The notes under the pieces were generated by a model that did no database searches, was not told where the DNA came from, and saw nothing but the letters and a program-made list of their open reading frames with translations. Source: Norana najaformis (taxonomy: Eukaryota; Annelida; Clitellata; Crassiclitellata; Hormogastridae). From it: a DNA stretch of 64,000 bases. The stretch's first letter is position 1, and every line of letters begins with the position of its first letter. Below are positions 31,601-44,849 of this stretch, piece by piece. The position numbers were made by a program, and so were the translations under genes. The DNA lies in the NCBI GenBank assembly GCA_964023275.1, contig OZ029921.1, positions 10,361,306-10,425,305 on the forward strand, given 5' to 3'.

Positions 31601-34600
31601 AGTTGGTTCGAATAAGGACGACGACTAAATATCGTCTATTATTGTCGTCTGGTGTTCTCTGCAAATATTCGGTGTGAGGTTGAATCTCCAATCTTCTCGT
31701 ACAAACTCCAAAAACAAGCCACAGATAGAAATGTCTAAAAATGTTTTTAACAACCAGAATAAATTACTAAAGCCAGTTTATTTGCGATTACTGCGATGAC
31801 TTCAAAGGGTTAGTAGAATAAAAATTTTCTGCCTGTAGGACGCAGGCGAAACCGACTTTCCATATGAAGCATATAAATCTTGAAAGTCAACCGAGTCAAG
31901 CCAAAACAAACCCCTTTCACTTCAGAACAGTGCAGAAATGTCACCACAACATTTTTCTTAAAGTCTAGAGTTCTACAGTCTATCCATACTGGTATCTGTC
32001 GGGGGGATAGTAAGTCGAAGCCCCTGACTTACATGTGAAAATCCAGAAATCGGAGATATAACGGCTGGACACTGGACAGGGTCTTGGAGGAGTGGCATCG
32101 TAACTGTGTGCTGCGGGTCGGATGTTGTGATTCTTCATCCTCAATGCAGCATGGACCAGGAACACTGAACATGTTGCTGTTGCTCTGGATGGAGTTTCAC
32201 TAATTCGGTTTCACCCTGTGCACGGAGTCCGCCAATGGTGACTCTTCCAAAGATCTGAACATTGTTTGCTTACGGACGAATCTCCTTTTAGCGAATTCTA
32301 ACCGTAATTAGGCTGGCGAGAAGTAACTTAAGACAGGTCTTATAGTGTGCGGCAAAATGTTCAGTTAACTAACTATAGGCCTATTATCTGTAAAATAAAC
32401 ACGGGATCCAAAGACAATAGATGATCGGAATCATGATTTTCTTCAAATGTGGCCTATGAATAGACTTTCAGCTAGACAGAACACCAAAGACAGTACTTAG
32501 GTCCCTAATTAGTCCTACAACACTTTCAAGTCACTTACACAGACAAACGACCTGCATTTGTTTAGAACAGTTGATTCTGCTTCGTAGTATGCATCTGTGT
32601 GTGGCTTCGATGTTCCTCGTCTCCTTCTGCTTCTCTTCCTCCTAGTCCTCCTCTTCCTACTATTTGGTGTTGCCCCTCCTCCTGTTCCGAATCAACGAAA
32701 CAAGCTCTACCAGTGTGCACGTGGGATTTGGAGGGTGTGCACATATCATCCTCCAGCCGATCGATTAGCCGCAGCTGCAGGCAGCTCTTCTTACGTCTTT
32801 GCAGGGCAAGTGTGGCAGCTTTTAAGCACACCTGAAACATCATTAAGGATTCTGTTACAGATAAATGCTTTTATTTTTTTAATACAGTGCAGACCTGCTT
32901 ACGCGCGGTTGACTGGAGACAAAGTCACCGTGACCGCGTGTCAGCGAATCGCGGGTTAAGAGAACCATGCTGAAATACAGTAGTGTTTGATTTAGTGTGG
33001 CTAGAAAGCTCAAGGACATAAGCTAGGCTGTCTGATGTTGAAGGCAACCAATTTTGTCCAGTTACATGGAAAGGCCACATTATCTGTCTTGTAATGGGCA
33101 CAGATGAATGTGACTTAATACTAGACAATTCATGCTTCTGGCAGCATTAACATCCACTGTTTCCATGTACTATTTTAAAGCTTTAGACAAAAGCTAAGCT
33201 CCTGCCGGTGTTTGCTGGGCTCCTGTGGCAGGCATGGGCACAATTACCATCATTTATCTAAGCTACAGTGGCTACTGTGTGTGTGTCTTTATCCGTTTAA
33301 GGAGACAGAACATATGTAGCTATATGAAGATCACCTGCTTTGAAACTGTATTGCCTCTGCAGGGCTTAAAGCCAGCTGCAGCCAGCAACTGTTGTCGCAT
33401 ATTCAGGAAGCTGTTACAGCTGATACAGGAATTCTAAAATGATGACGATATTAGCCGGGGCAACATTCATATTGATTTTTGCAAAATTCTGCCGTGTAGC
33501 GCTGCACAGCAAGTTCCTGTATCGCGTATTAACGTGTCTCGCGTGTTTAACTGATAGCATCAGGAAGCATGTCGCAACAGCGTGCTAAGTGGATTCGCGT
33601 GTAAACGGGACTGCCGTGTAATTTTCTAGTAGGGCTACTGCTACTTTTCATAGACTAATTACAAATTAAACCAGCAGCAATACAGTAAATTAAGAAATAA
33701 AAGAAACAGTATAACAACTAAAAAGGCAAAACAGCGAATCAACTTTGTCGTATGTTCAGAGACCTTTCTAAGTTTAAATGATTGATTTACTGAAAGGTGA
33801 AGTTTTATAGCTAATTTAGCTGACACGTTGGATCCTGTCCCTTCACGTCCTATTGGTTCGGATCGTAAATAGTCTGGCAAATATCCGAGAGAGCCTGAGA
33901 GCCCAATACAGTCTTGGTTTGGAGTACCACAATAACAATCAAATGGAATGGTCATAACAGGCTGCACAACAGTGCAACTGATGTCTTAATGGTCTCATTG
34001 AGCATAGAAAACAATTGTTTACCCTCAATAATTCCGAAACCTCTGAACCACTTGACTTCACATTTGATTGGAGAGATCATTTGCTGAGATCTGTCCGTAA
34101 AACGTTTGGGAGTTATCGTATGACAAGTGGCGGCGCAGAGACACACAACATACGCACTCACTTGTCTTGCCATTAACACTCACTCTAAAACTGCACAGTT
34201 GTTTTACATTGCGCAAATGCCCTGAAAATGAGTGCTTTGGGTAAGAATATTGCAATCAATATTAGGAAATTGCAGTTTGACCCAGTGCAATTGACAACCG
34301 ATCAACTCAGGTGAAAACAAGTAACTGCGCAAAAGAACGAGTCCAGTCTGAGACTGGTCTCAAGGAGAAGCTAACCGAACGCCGTACGTCTAATTAAGAC
34401 TGCGCTTTTCCGAATGCACAATGGTCTAAGTGCAGGAAGTGGATACACTGCCGGCGACAATTATGCTGATATCCTTGCTGATATTTTAAGCGAATTTGAG
34501 CCAGTTAATGCTGGGCAGATAAATAACATATGATCTGTATATTGGTAAGTATGAAAGATAATGATGAATGTCAGGCTTATATTTAAAGTGTTATCTACAC

Positions 34601-35715
34601 TGTTATCGAAAAATTTCACTGCCATCTGTTGGTCACGTGATGCCAGGCCAGCCTTTTCTAATTTCAAGGCCATTTCATAGCCCATCATGTGCATATTTTA
34701 GCAATTTAACGCGTACAATCATTTTTTTTTATTAACGCATCTCTGCCATCTACTTTTCAAAGTCTTGGGGAGCATCAGAAATGTATGTATCGGAACTTTT
34801 ATAGAGCGCATTTTCGGAACCCTTCGAAAGCGCTGGGAACATGGCTGCTCACAGGATGGAAATAAATGAGCCGTAAGAAGCGAAGAGAATGTTGCCTGCT
34901 GAGAGTTAATAGGAATGTTACGAATTAAGTTACGGAGGGATTATAAAATTTAAAAAATGAACTATAGACACCAAAGCAAAATAGTGTTCGGCTGAAGAGC
35001 AGCGGATTGATCTGGATGGTTGAATTATTAATAACTGGCAAAGATAAGATGAACGGTCAGCTTAGAGTGAATGGACCTAAATGAAAATATTTCATATTTT
35101 TCATTTAGGTATTTTAGGCCAGTTATGAGATTCGAGAATAGGAGTGATGTGGTGATAATTAAAGTTTTATCGACAAAGCGGGCAAAATCATCCTGGATGG
35201 ATTGAAGCCGGTTGATTTGGGTCGTGTGTCTATGTTCAAGCACAGTGAACAACAGTAGAGTCTAATGCAGGCTAATCGTAACTGTAATTTGAAATCTATA
35301 TAACGTCGCTTCAAGATAAACTAATCAGTGGCACTCTCTACTGTACGCTAGCCTAAACGATGTTAAATGTCATTAGGAATAGATAGTTCATCAGTTAGTA
35401 AATAATGCTCAGATAACTGAAAAAAGTCACCACTGGTGGCTCCCGCATACATGTAGAGCACAATCAAAGGATTTCCATCCAGAATTGACAGATGACTCCA
35501 TGTTGAGGGTTTCTTGGCCCCGTTGTACCGAGGATAAGAAGCGATGACAGGCAACGTGGTTCACCGCCCAGGGCACATGGTGGCCGCACCGGCCAGAAGT
35601 CCCTCACATTTTTTATGACTCGGAACTCGGACATCTCTCGAGTCAGTATGTCGGCGCAGGGCAGTAAACAAAAATCGTAATCGAAAGCTTGAAAATTTTT
35701 ACAGTGCTAATTAAA
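31601..35715. other. Upstream flank of the GPCR gene
   Basis: This should contain the GPCR 5' UTR and promoter. I see no convincing TATA or downstream coding gene. At 34795-35250 lies another decayed repeat ('acttttatagagcgcatttt', 'gaaagcgctggg') that resembles LINE 3' ends of a third family. A minus frame at 32843-32562 begins after 'gtttcag|GTGTGC' but shows no homologous motif. Confidence 0.4.
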
Positions 35716-35719
35716 AGGT

Positions 35720-36060
35720 AAGCGCAGAGCACCAGTTTATTTACGAGTGCTGCTTCAAGTCAAAGGGGTTGTGCAGCAATACCACGTGAAGCACATTATC
35801 TGGTTCGCCAAAAGACCAGAGAAGGAGACAGGAGCGATAGGAGTGGACTGTGCTTATTCTGACAGAAATGAAAAGACGGCGGCGGATTGGTTGGGCCAGG
35901 TAAGATTTCTTGAGAACGTGAGGCTTTAGTAAGTGAATGGAAATCCTGAGGAATAATAGATAGAGGGGCTTGAGACAGATGATGTTTGTTAAACAATGGG
36001 AGTGGGGAGAGGCATTCGACTTGTCTCTGAACCTCTCCACAGCTGACGATGAATGCCACT
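35720..36060 (-). repeat. LINE 3' fragment (family A relative)
   Basis: 'taagcgcagagcaccagttt', 'atttacgagtgctgcttcaa' and 'gacagatgatg' match the copies at 47.1 and 49.8 kb in the same order. Minus orientation. Confidence 0.65.
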
Positions 36061-37134
36061 CCGAAGTCTCTTCTGCCATTTATTCACCGAATCCATGATT
36101 TTCCAGTTACTGACGGCATACAGGTCGAAGATCTGAGACTCGACCGTCCAGCTGAGCCGTCACGGGCCTTTAATGATGGACGGGTCTCATGGCGACGAGG
36201 TAACGAGACACCATCCAAAAACGCACATCCAAAATCGAGGAAAACACTGAAATGTAGACTCAGTGTCAACAGGAGTCAGAACAAACGAGAATTATCGAGA
36301 AAATATCGCGCAAGGCGAAGAAACTGTCAACTGACAGAACTGGAAAAACACTGGAAAAACGGGTTGGTCAGAATTCCGATGACATTCTGCTACACTCTGA
36401 TGCATTTGCCTCAGCACTTCTTCTACGCGTTAAGCACGAAGTACTTGGATGTTTTCTATCGAATCCGGTTAGACCGACCTCATGGAGCCGCAGCACATCT
36501 GCCTAGACGGACGGACGGACGGACGCATTCAAAGATCGATCAACGAAGAACCATTGGTGCCTGATCACGTGAACTTCCTCAGCAGGTTCTGCCACTAGTA
36601 GCCATGTCAGATATGCGTCATACGGCGCAGTCTGTCATCTGATGCCGCACGTCTTACCCTCGTCCACTCGTTGAACCGTCTTGATTGCTGCAATTCCATC
36701 CGTACAGCAGCCAAAAGTCCGATTACATTTGCCCCAGTGCGTTCTCAACTGAGCTGCCCGAGTTGTAGTCAGCACGTCTAACCTTTTGCATACATCGTGA
36801 TAACTGCGAGAATATGGCACTGTCTTACTGTTGTGAAACGATTATTATTTAAGATCATCTTGCTGGAACAAACTTCACTTTTCCACACCGCCTCGCAAAA
36901 GGTGTTTTAGTCTCAAGCCAGCCCGCGTAGATCTACATATGAGGCGCCTTAATTCTGCACATTAACCCCATCCCATCATATTTTCCCCTTCTGGACTCTG
37001 CTTAGGACACATTTTCAACCCATCTTAAGTTGCATTTGCTTAAATCAGTTTGTAGTGATTATTTAGATAGACACAGGTACAGCGCTTTAAAGAAGACCTA
37101 ATAGGCGCTACATTAAGCGTCTTGCCAAACGCGC

Positions 37135-37166
<32 letters not shown>

Positions 37167-38131
37167 TACATTCATAAATATTAGATTGCTACTAGTCTGA
37201 CATTATGTACAGAGAGCTCGGGAAGCGCTCAAAGTAGCAGACGATCTGCATCGTGTGACCCACAATGCAATGTGCTTCTGCATTTGCTGCAGCTGAAAAA
37301 GTCGCAATAGAAATGGCATCTTGTAATAATATTAGTAATGTATTACTAGCTTTCACTGTGATTTAGAAAATCGCCTATTTTCATCATCAAGGGAAACGTG
37401 CAGATCGCTTACCATCGTACACAGCGAAGACGAGATTATTTTCTGTCTACATAACGCATCCTTTTTGAAGGTCACAGTAGACAACAATGCAGACACTTGC
37501 AGCTATACAGATCTCTAAGCAATGAATTGTTGGTCGCAGATGCATACGTCGATATATATATATATACATACACGAAGAACACAAAGACTGGCGCTTCTGC
37601 TGCAGCCACTCGGCGAGGGAGAGTGACGCGAGGTCATTAGAGCTCTGGGAGATGTAGTCAATTGTCATCTGCCCAAAGGGTCGACTGCAGTGAACATCAA
37701 ATGCAAAGTACCTTTACCTGTTATAGCCATTGGCTGCTGCTGCTGGTGCTGCTGCTCCTGCGACCATTAATCCGAGATCAGACTTAACGCTAATTGCATC
37801 AGCCTGGCGCTTCCCAGATGCCGCTGTTAAATAGCGTAGTTCCAATGACATTGCCTCGCTATCTCTCCATCCTTCTTTCCATCTTTGATTTGGTTCGCAC
37901 ATGCTACAAATGTAAACAGGGAACGCAAAGCGACGATTCAGCCGTAGATCAGCGATTTGAACCACCGCAGGCTAATTAGACCTAACAACTGCGTTGGCTG
38001 TCATGTTGGCGTCTATTCAACAGGTGCACACGTCTGTTGTTCTAACTTAGTACCGCATGCAAAGCCAGCTGCTTCGTGGATTAGAAGCATCGAAGAGTGA
38101 GCGCTTTCCAGGTGAAGAGTTGCCACGCATA
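36061..38131. other. Intergenic, no gene recognised
   Basis: The 171-codon open frame at 36049-36564 lacks any motif I know and has no repeat support. A '(GC)n(AC)n' microsatellite is at 37130-37164. A GCT-rich run near 37728-37755 reads as Ala repeats on the minus strand before 'AACAG|gtaaag' (37714 region), which could be a 5' exon of something, but nothing supports this. Confidence 0.4.
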
Positions 38132-38133
38132 TA

Positions 38134-38921
38134 CAGGGTGGGCCAGAAGTATTTGTTCAACTTTGAAGGCCTATAACTTAGGCAGTTTAGCAAGTAAGTG
38201 TATGCTTAATGCATCAAATTAAAGGTCGTTATATCAGCTACAACTGCTCAAAATTTTACATTTTTAACTTTATTAATAATTGCGTAAAACTACTGTACTG
38301 AATATGTATCAGTTTACAATGATTTTAATTCGTCTATCTTGCAAAACACAATACTTGGAAAATTAGTCTTTGCAAGTTTGCATTATTGATAGCCATTAAG
38401 AAATCCAAGAATTATTTAATCAAATAAATATTCAATGTGTCTTCCACGAGCTCGAATGACTGGATTATCCTCTTGGCTACAGATCAATTCAGCTACACGA
38501 GCGATGTTGTCAGCGGTACGTGCCGAACGAGGACGGCCAGTAACAGGTTTACGTTTAGAACTTGCACTCGCGTCAATTTCTCTAATTAATCGGTTGAGAT
38601 TGTTTTTACTCCAGTTTCTAGCAGGAAATTCATTCATCATTTGATATGCATTTAAATGTTTTTCAATTCTTAAAATTCGAATCAAAGTCCTGTCATCTTC
38701 TGTTAACGGCGCCATGATGAAATTATTGTTTACGTCAGAAAACAAGGTAGGTGCGGTACACAATAATTATATGGCGCGTAGTGCAAGCTACCGTAATGAA
38801 ATTTGTCGGACTTATAGCTGATATAACGACCTTTAATTTGATGCATTAAGCATACACTTACTTGCTAAACTGCCTAAGTTATAGGCCTTCAAAGTTGAAC
38901 AAATACTTTTGGCCCACCCTG
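38134..38921 (-). mobile_element. Mariner/Tc1-type element with 107-bp terminal inverted repeats
   Basis: The ends 'cagggtgggccagaag' (38134) and 'cttttggcccaccctg' (38921) are flanked by TA. The inverted repeats run at least 107 bp (38134-38240) with, by eye, a single mismatch, so the copy is young or conserved. Inside, the minus strand encodes only the N-terminal helix-turn-helix region of a transposase; the DDE part is missing. It is a 788-bp deletion derivative. Confidence 0.92.
38416..38715 (-). pseudogene. Transposase N-terminal HTH fragment
   Basis: From an ATG at 38715 it reads 'MAPLTEDDRTLIRILRIEKH', then 'LNAYQMMNEFPARNW', 'LNRLIREIDA' and 'TGRPRSARTADNIARVAELI', the bipartite HTH and GRPR hinge of IS630/Tc1/mariner transposases. 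The frame ends where the catalytic domain should begin, at the inner edge of the left inverted repeat side. An upstream in-frame ATG at 38763 is also possible. Confidence 0.8.
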
Positions 38922-39864
38922 TATATGTATATATGCGCTCATTTAAGGATTAATTAAGCTCTAACTCACCTGAAGATGCGTTAATTGTTGACGTCATCGC
39001 TGCGTGTGCACAGATCATTCGGTCGAATTATATTTCTACACGCAGTCATGTTCCAGAGTCCGATTATCCGTCAACATGTCCTAGTCCTTGATCTGGGAGT
39101 CCGATTCCAAGTCCCGGCGGCTTCTCGAGTCGACATCGGATCTGTTATTTTCGAGTCCAAGTCATAAGTTTGAACGTCCTGTTTAGCATTTCTGTTGTTA
39201 GCTAATTCATATAGCAACAGTTTTTCAAATAGCGTAACTAGGGGTCATTTCGGGACAAGGTAATTTGACCCCTCCTCTCTTGTAGCCTCTTTTAAGGCCT
39301 CTTTTGATTATCCTCATCGTCGAGGACTCTTTGAAACTATACATACAAACTTTGCGGCAGCCTATAATATCATTTGATGGCGACCATTTCTGCAAATTTT
39401 CGACACTAGCATCATAATTGTACATAATCTGGTGTCAGTAGCGTATTGAAGCGTAGGCCTAGTGGTTTTCTTCTAATAGCTAAATGATGAGCGGTAATAG
39501 GGCGACTGGCAACAAAGGTTATTGCCATAAAAACTGTAAATAAAGACCAGCGCCGAAATTAGCTATAGGATGGTGTCGAAATTAAAATTCACGAATCACA
39601 TGTTGTTTGCAACTAAATTCACGTTCTAGGTGTAGTATAGCGGCTTCTTGCCTAAAATAATGATGCACAGAGCTACATATAGCCTATACCGTAAATAGTT
39701 TGTATAATATATGTAGCATGCATCGACACATAATATAGCGCCTTTTAGTACCTGTCAAAAGCATTGTACATACGACCTTCTGTATTGCGTTTAAGGGGGG
39801 CAGAAAATGTATGCTGGACAGCGTCAAACGAAACAGTGCACCTATGCAATGGAGGAAAGTCCAC
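38922..39864. other. Intergenic, no gene seen
   Basis: AT-rich single-copy sequence between the mariner derivative and the 39-bp array. Confidence 0.5.
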
Positions 39865-39865
39865 T

Positions 39866-40530
39866 GTGGGAGAAGGCATTATGGGCTCGAGTTGATGTGC
39901 CGAAGTGGGAGAAGGCATTATGGGCTCGAGTTGATGTGCCGAAGTGGGAGAAGGCATTATGGGCTCGAGTTGATGTGCCGGAGTGGGAGAAGGCATTATG
40001 GGCTCGAGTTGATGTGCCGAAGTGGGAGAAGGCATTATGGGCTCGAGTTGATGTGCCGAAGTGGGAGAAGGCATTATGGGCTCGAGTTGATGTGCCGAAG
40101 TGGGAGAAGGCATTATGGGCTCGAGTTGATGTGCCGGAGTGGGAGAAGGCATTATAGGCTCGAGTTGATGTGCCGGAGTGGGAGAAGGCATTATGGGCTC
40201 GAGTTGATGTGCCGAAGTGGGAGAAGGCATTATGGGCTCGAGTTGATGTGCCGGAGTGGGAAAGGCATTATGGGCTCGAGTTGATGTGCCGGAGTGGGAG
40301 AAGGCATTATGGGCTCGAGTTGATGTGCCGAAGTGGGAGAAGGCATTATGGGCTCGAGTTGATGTGCCGGAGTGGGAGAAGGCATTATGGGCTCGAGTTG
40401 ATGTGCCGAAGTGGGAGAAGGCATTATGGGCTCGAGTTGATGTGCCGAAGTGGGAGAAGGCATTATGGGCTCGAGTTGATGTGCCGGAGTGGGAGAAGGC
40501 ATTATGGGCTCGAGTTCATGTGCCGAAGCG
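39866..40530. repeat. 39-bp minisatellite, about 17 units
   Basis: The unit is 'gtgggagaaggcattatggg' plus 'ctcgagttgatgtgccgaa', with an a/g variant at its end ('gaag' or 'ggag') that alternates along the array. One unit has a 1-bp loss (near 40260), which switches the repeat frame from 'WEKALWARVDVPK' to 'RRHYGLELMCRSG'. Very little divergence suggests recent expansion. Confidence 0.96.
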
Positions 40531-40619
40531 CGGCACCTGCATATCTCCACGAGCGCAACGATCGCCAACCCGGCTGACTCGAGACTAGAACGTATAGTTG
40601 CTGCCTGATGTATGCTGGG

Positions 40620-40700
40620 CGGTCCGGCAAGTGAAGCCCATCCCAGCTGGAGAACCTTGAATGTAATTCATTCAACAACAGGAAGCCAGTGTAGTACAAT
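40620..40700 (-). pseudogene. L2-like RT C-terminal relic
   Basis: Minus-strand text 'ctacactggcttcctgttgt' and 'tgaatgaattacattcaagg' reads LHWLPVVE*ITFK, the box after the RT domain in L2-type LINEs. Very short. Confidence 0.45.
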
Positions 40701-41170
40701 TAATTAGGCTACATCTCAAATTCTCGGAAATGAAAGTCAGGACTAGCCTTTTATTGTGTAACTGCAATTCACCACAAACTTTTGCCTTATTTTCAGTTAG
40801 TATGAACGTCTATCAGTATTAGTAATGGATGCTTCAATATTCAAGAAAATAAGCCGAAATTTTCACTTAGCTAATATACACGCCTTCCTACCTTCAGCCA
40901 CTAATCACTGACGTCTCTCTCCACGCAGCCTGCGATCTTTCGGTTTCAAGCCTTTTGGCTGAGTCACCAAAATGTAGTTGATTACTGCTAGGTTTACAGA
41001 ATTTGTTCGAGGAGGTGCACGCAGCGCCACACGAGTCAGATGATTTTATATTCGTTGATGTAAATTAATTAAGTTCAAGCTCAGAAATACCATCAAAACT
41101 CGAGTTGGTGTAATGAAGGAAAGAGTAGACAGGGAAAGTAGGTTACGGTTTATGGCACACACACACTGGG

Positions 41171-41200
41171 ACAATGTTGGACCAACGTTGTCCAACATTG
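41171..41200. repeat. 30-bp palindrome
   Basis: 'acaatgttggaccaacgttg' followed by 'tccaacattg' is self-complementary over 9-bp arms (aatgttgga/tccaacatt) around an inner caacgttg palindrome. It may be a MITE end or a recombination relic. Confidence 0.6.
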
Positions 41201-41334
41201 CCTCAACGTGCGTGAGTTAATTGGTTGATTCCAGTCGGCGAACTACTGACGAATGCCTATCCTACACAAACCCGGTGGCCTGAGAGATATCAGGATGCTG
41301 CGTCCTCCACCACCTGTGAGGGAATGCACTCGAT

Positions 41335-41640
41335 CGTAATCGTAATCTAGAGATTTCTACAGCGCCCAACGAAAGGCAAGTCGCGGGAACCAGCTTATTC
41401 ACGGGTGCTCAGTCAAGACAAAATCAATAGGCAAAAGTATTCGGTTCCAGGAAGTCCAGACGCTTGAAATTGGAGCGAGAAGAGAGGTAAGGGGAAGAGG
41501 AAGAATCAGGATAAGATTTTTGGAAAGTAATGTTTTCAGTTTAAGTCAAAGACCTGCATAGAAACTGCAAAGATGAAATGTCGGTGAGTTAGCATGATGG
41601 AGCAGACAACACCGTGTAACAAATTTGTATTTTTTACTTG
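41335..41640 (-). repeat. Family A L2-like LINE 3' end
   Basis: It starts (in + order) with 'gatcgtaatcgtaatctaga', 'tttctacagcgcccaacgaa' and 'cgggaaccagcttattcacg', then 'aggggaagaggaagaatcag' and 'agtttaagtcaaagacctgc'. This is the reverse complement of the 3' 450 bp of the copy at 54.1-54.8 kb, including the last codons. Confidence 0.8.
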
Positions 41641-41769
41641 CTCCTGGGTATTAAGTGTTACTTCATAATTTCTTATGGCTCAAAAGTATAGGAAATGGCT
41701 TTTGTGACCAGGACAGTGATATTCGAAATTTTCCGATTTCACCGAGCACCTGTTACGGAACTGTAGGCC

Positions 41770-41930
41770 ATCCGTTGGAATGAATGGCTGCTGCGCTTAT
41801 TTTTGGACGGAGGAGCCACAATGGTGGAAATTAGATCAGAAAGATCAGCATGGATACGAGCGCCATAAGGTGTCCCAGACTCGGTCCTTGGGCCGCTTAT
41901 TGACGAATTTTATGAGCAATTCTGAGCAAC
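41770..41930 (+). pseudogene. RT fragment (GVPDSVLGPL)
   Basis: 'ggtgtcccagactcggtcct' and 'tgggccgctt' translate as GVPDSVLGPL, the decayed 'GVPQGSVLGPLL' RT motif, in a frame with nearby stops. It is adjacent to the family A tail. Confidence 0.5.
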
Positions 41931-44849
41931 GGTTTTGCATTTTGGAAAAATCTAAAAAACTGAAGCAAGTAACTTTTATATTAGGGCAACTTCCTTCTGT
42001 TAATATGGAACTTAAGATGTCTGTTCAGCACAATGTTTAACACATCTTTTTCTACTAAAAATTGTTATACATGATTTGTTTTTTAAAAACCCCACAAACA
42101 TTAAGTTTACAAGGATGCTCTGCCACAAAGATTTCTACATCACTGACTCATCAGAAACTGGTATTCAAGTTTAAAAAACTGGTATTCAAATTCAAAAATT
42201 ACACAAATTCTGATCTTTCAGAAAAATTTGTCAAAACAGACAATGCCTATTCTATTAAATTTCATACATACACAAAGTGAATGTCCTTATCAAGCAAACA
42301 AGTCACAACATTTATTAACCAAGGAAAAAGCAGGTTTGTTCTAACCATATCCTGAAGTGTTCTTTTCATGCACTGCACTGTATGGTTTGCATTCATAAGG
42401 TTCTTAAACAGTGCTCTATAAATAGCCAGATATATACATACATACACGGCTAGGGGCAGTGGTCCCTAGCATCACTGTGATTGGAAACAAAGCAGGTGGA
42501 AAAGAATTTGTGAAGAATGCCTCATCAGAATTAAATTGTATTTGAAAAACTTCGTAATAACATGTGCTTATCATTAATCAATGTTATGACCTTCTTAATT
42601 TTTAATGTTTAAAAGTAAAATTCTTCCTAGCAAAGAAAAGCACACTATAATATTCTGACGTTGCAGTAAAATTCTATCATAATTTTTAACATACGTGTAA
42701 TCTTGATACCAAACCAAACACCACTTCAAAAACACTGCTAGCAGCTGGAGATACAACATAAGCTCTAAATTACAATTTCACAAATACAAATAAATAGAAG
42801 TAAATTCAAATGCAAAACAGACAATTACTCAGTAACATGTGTGACGTTTGGTAATCACTCAATTCAAGCATGGTCTCCATAAAAGCATTTGTTTAATACT
42901 ATAAACTTAGCAATAGCAAAATATATTTGTTTTCTGCAGCATGATGCATCAGCGGACACATGACATGCAAAATAACAAGCAATAACTAGCATTATAATAT
43001 TGTGTTACAATCTGTGTACACATACTAGTTTAGCATTGAGCAGTGTTTACTGTTTATATTAACAGATGTTGTTGTGTTACGCATTTCTACTGAGAGGTAA
43101 TAATGGTTGCTGCATTCTTTTGCTGTTCTGACTGTGCTTTACATGTCAGTCAGGCTTTGCAGAAGAAATATTCCTGATTTCTGTGAATTTGTTTATAGTT
43201 TCTGTAGTAAATATTCATTATAATCTGCATCTTTAGGAAAATTATTGTATGTTTGTATTTTATTTCTAAAGAAAATTATTAACTGGACAAAATTAATGAC
43301 AATGCACTCACTGTTTATGAATTGCTCAAAATTTGATCTACGCTTTTATATTCGCAGCATACAGAGACATTGATGAAGCTTGAAACAGATGTTAAAATTT
43401 ATGATCACTTAAAAATATGATAATAATTACCATATAACTTCTTTTATTTGTTACTTTAATATCGTAATACAACAGAAATCAGCATGAAAGTTTATTACAT
43501 GTTACTTGCAATTATTTAATAACATAAATGAGAAACAAAAGGATAACATTCGAAGGAGTTTTTAACCAGAAGAAATTTCTAACAGTAAGATTTCCATTTG
43601 ATCAGAATGAAGCCCACACACCATGAGACATGTTCCAGTGCTTCTTTTGCTCCCAAGTGTGATTCACAAAAACTGCACCAAATGTGAAAGTTATCTTAGT
43701 TTTAACTGATCTTAACTTTATACTTGTTGAAACAAAAAAAATTAAAGACATTAGAAGCAAAACAAGAAGAGACAAAACAGGTGAATAGGTCATAACAGTT
43801 TCAAAGATCCTGTAACCAGCACAGAAGTGTCATAATACATGCATACTATTCAATATTAACATGTAGGATTGGCTCTGACATTTGCAAAAGTGAGGTGGTT
43901 ACATAATTCACAAATCCCTAAAATAAATGCATTATTCCCAGAATGACTTAATCAATGAAATAACAAAATGAGAATATAAAACATCTGTCTTTATGAATGG
44001 ATGAGAGACCTACTGGCACCGTAAGATAATGCTTCATTGCACCATGTATGGAGTTTCCATCTGGTAAGAAACCTAAAAACAGTTACCCAAACTGTTACAC
44101 TTGAGAATTGTAGGCAGAATTGAATTTGTAGGCAGGTAGCCAAACAGAATAAATGCCAGTATGAAAAAATTATAGCCAAACAGAATAAATGCCAGTATGA
44201 AAAAATTATAAGTCCCAATGATTCTGTGTTTGCACACACGCATGTGACAATCTTCGAATTTTCATCGTCGAAGGATGCAGCCTGAAATTCGGTTTTGCCT
44301 ACATGAGCTAAAACAAGATTGTTTGAGCACCACTTAGCATTCATCCTCTTTTGTTACCATGTACGATTCACAAAAACTGCACAGTCAGAAAAGTTAAGCA
44401 TGATTTTGGGAATGATACTGCTCGTGTTGCTAAATAATAACAAAGCAAGAATAACTTTCGTGCTGAACTAGTGTATCAAGTTTTGTATTTAACAGTTAAT
44501 TTTACATGTTTCTTTTCTATTTAAAATTTCTATTATATTTAAAGGCTGATTTCATATGTCAAAAAATATTTTTAAATGTTAAGGGATATGCTAATATTCC
44601 TTGATATTCAATGTTTGATGAGGGATATGTTGAGGGATATGTTAAAAATAAATTTACTGAACTCAAACTAATCTAATGTGGGATAATTTATGCAGGTGAA
44701 CAGTCTGGCACCATAAGCAACAGGGTATTTGATGAGGGATAACTCATTGGCTTATCATTATTTGGGTGAACTTAAATTTGATACTCCTAAGCTTTGATAA
44801 TTTCAGGCTGTTGTGTTTGGTGTTGAATGGAACAACTTTTTGTCCGTTT
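41931..44849. other. AT-rich intergenic stretch
   Basis: No gene recognised. At 44125-44205 a 35-40 bp unit ('agccaaacagaataaatgcc...') is tandemly duplicated. Two short related segments, 'gattcacaaaaactgca', occur at 43663 and 44367. This could be the 3' untranslated region of the EGF gene, but I see no splice or coding support. Confidence 0.4.

Noticed and set aside
32562..32959. ORFs on both strands near a candidate acceptor
   Set aside because: Composition is driven by 'ctcctcct/aggagg' simple sequence; no recognisable protein.
36049..36564. 171-codon plus-strand ORF
   Set aside because: No family motif and low-complexity basic composition; I could not support it as a gene.
37714..37965. 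Ala-rich minus-strand ORF ending at a good donor
   Set aside because: Could be a 5' exon, but no partner exon in phase and no motif.
39745..40588. ORFs of 110-161 codons over the 39-bp array
   Set aside because: Same reason: repeat translation in several frames and both strands.
43602..44344. Possible terminal exons of the EGF gene
   Set aside because: Open frames include a small tandem duplication and share a repeated segment; no cysteine pattern, transmembrane segment in phase or splice support.
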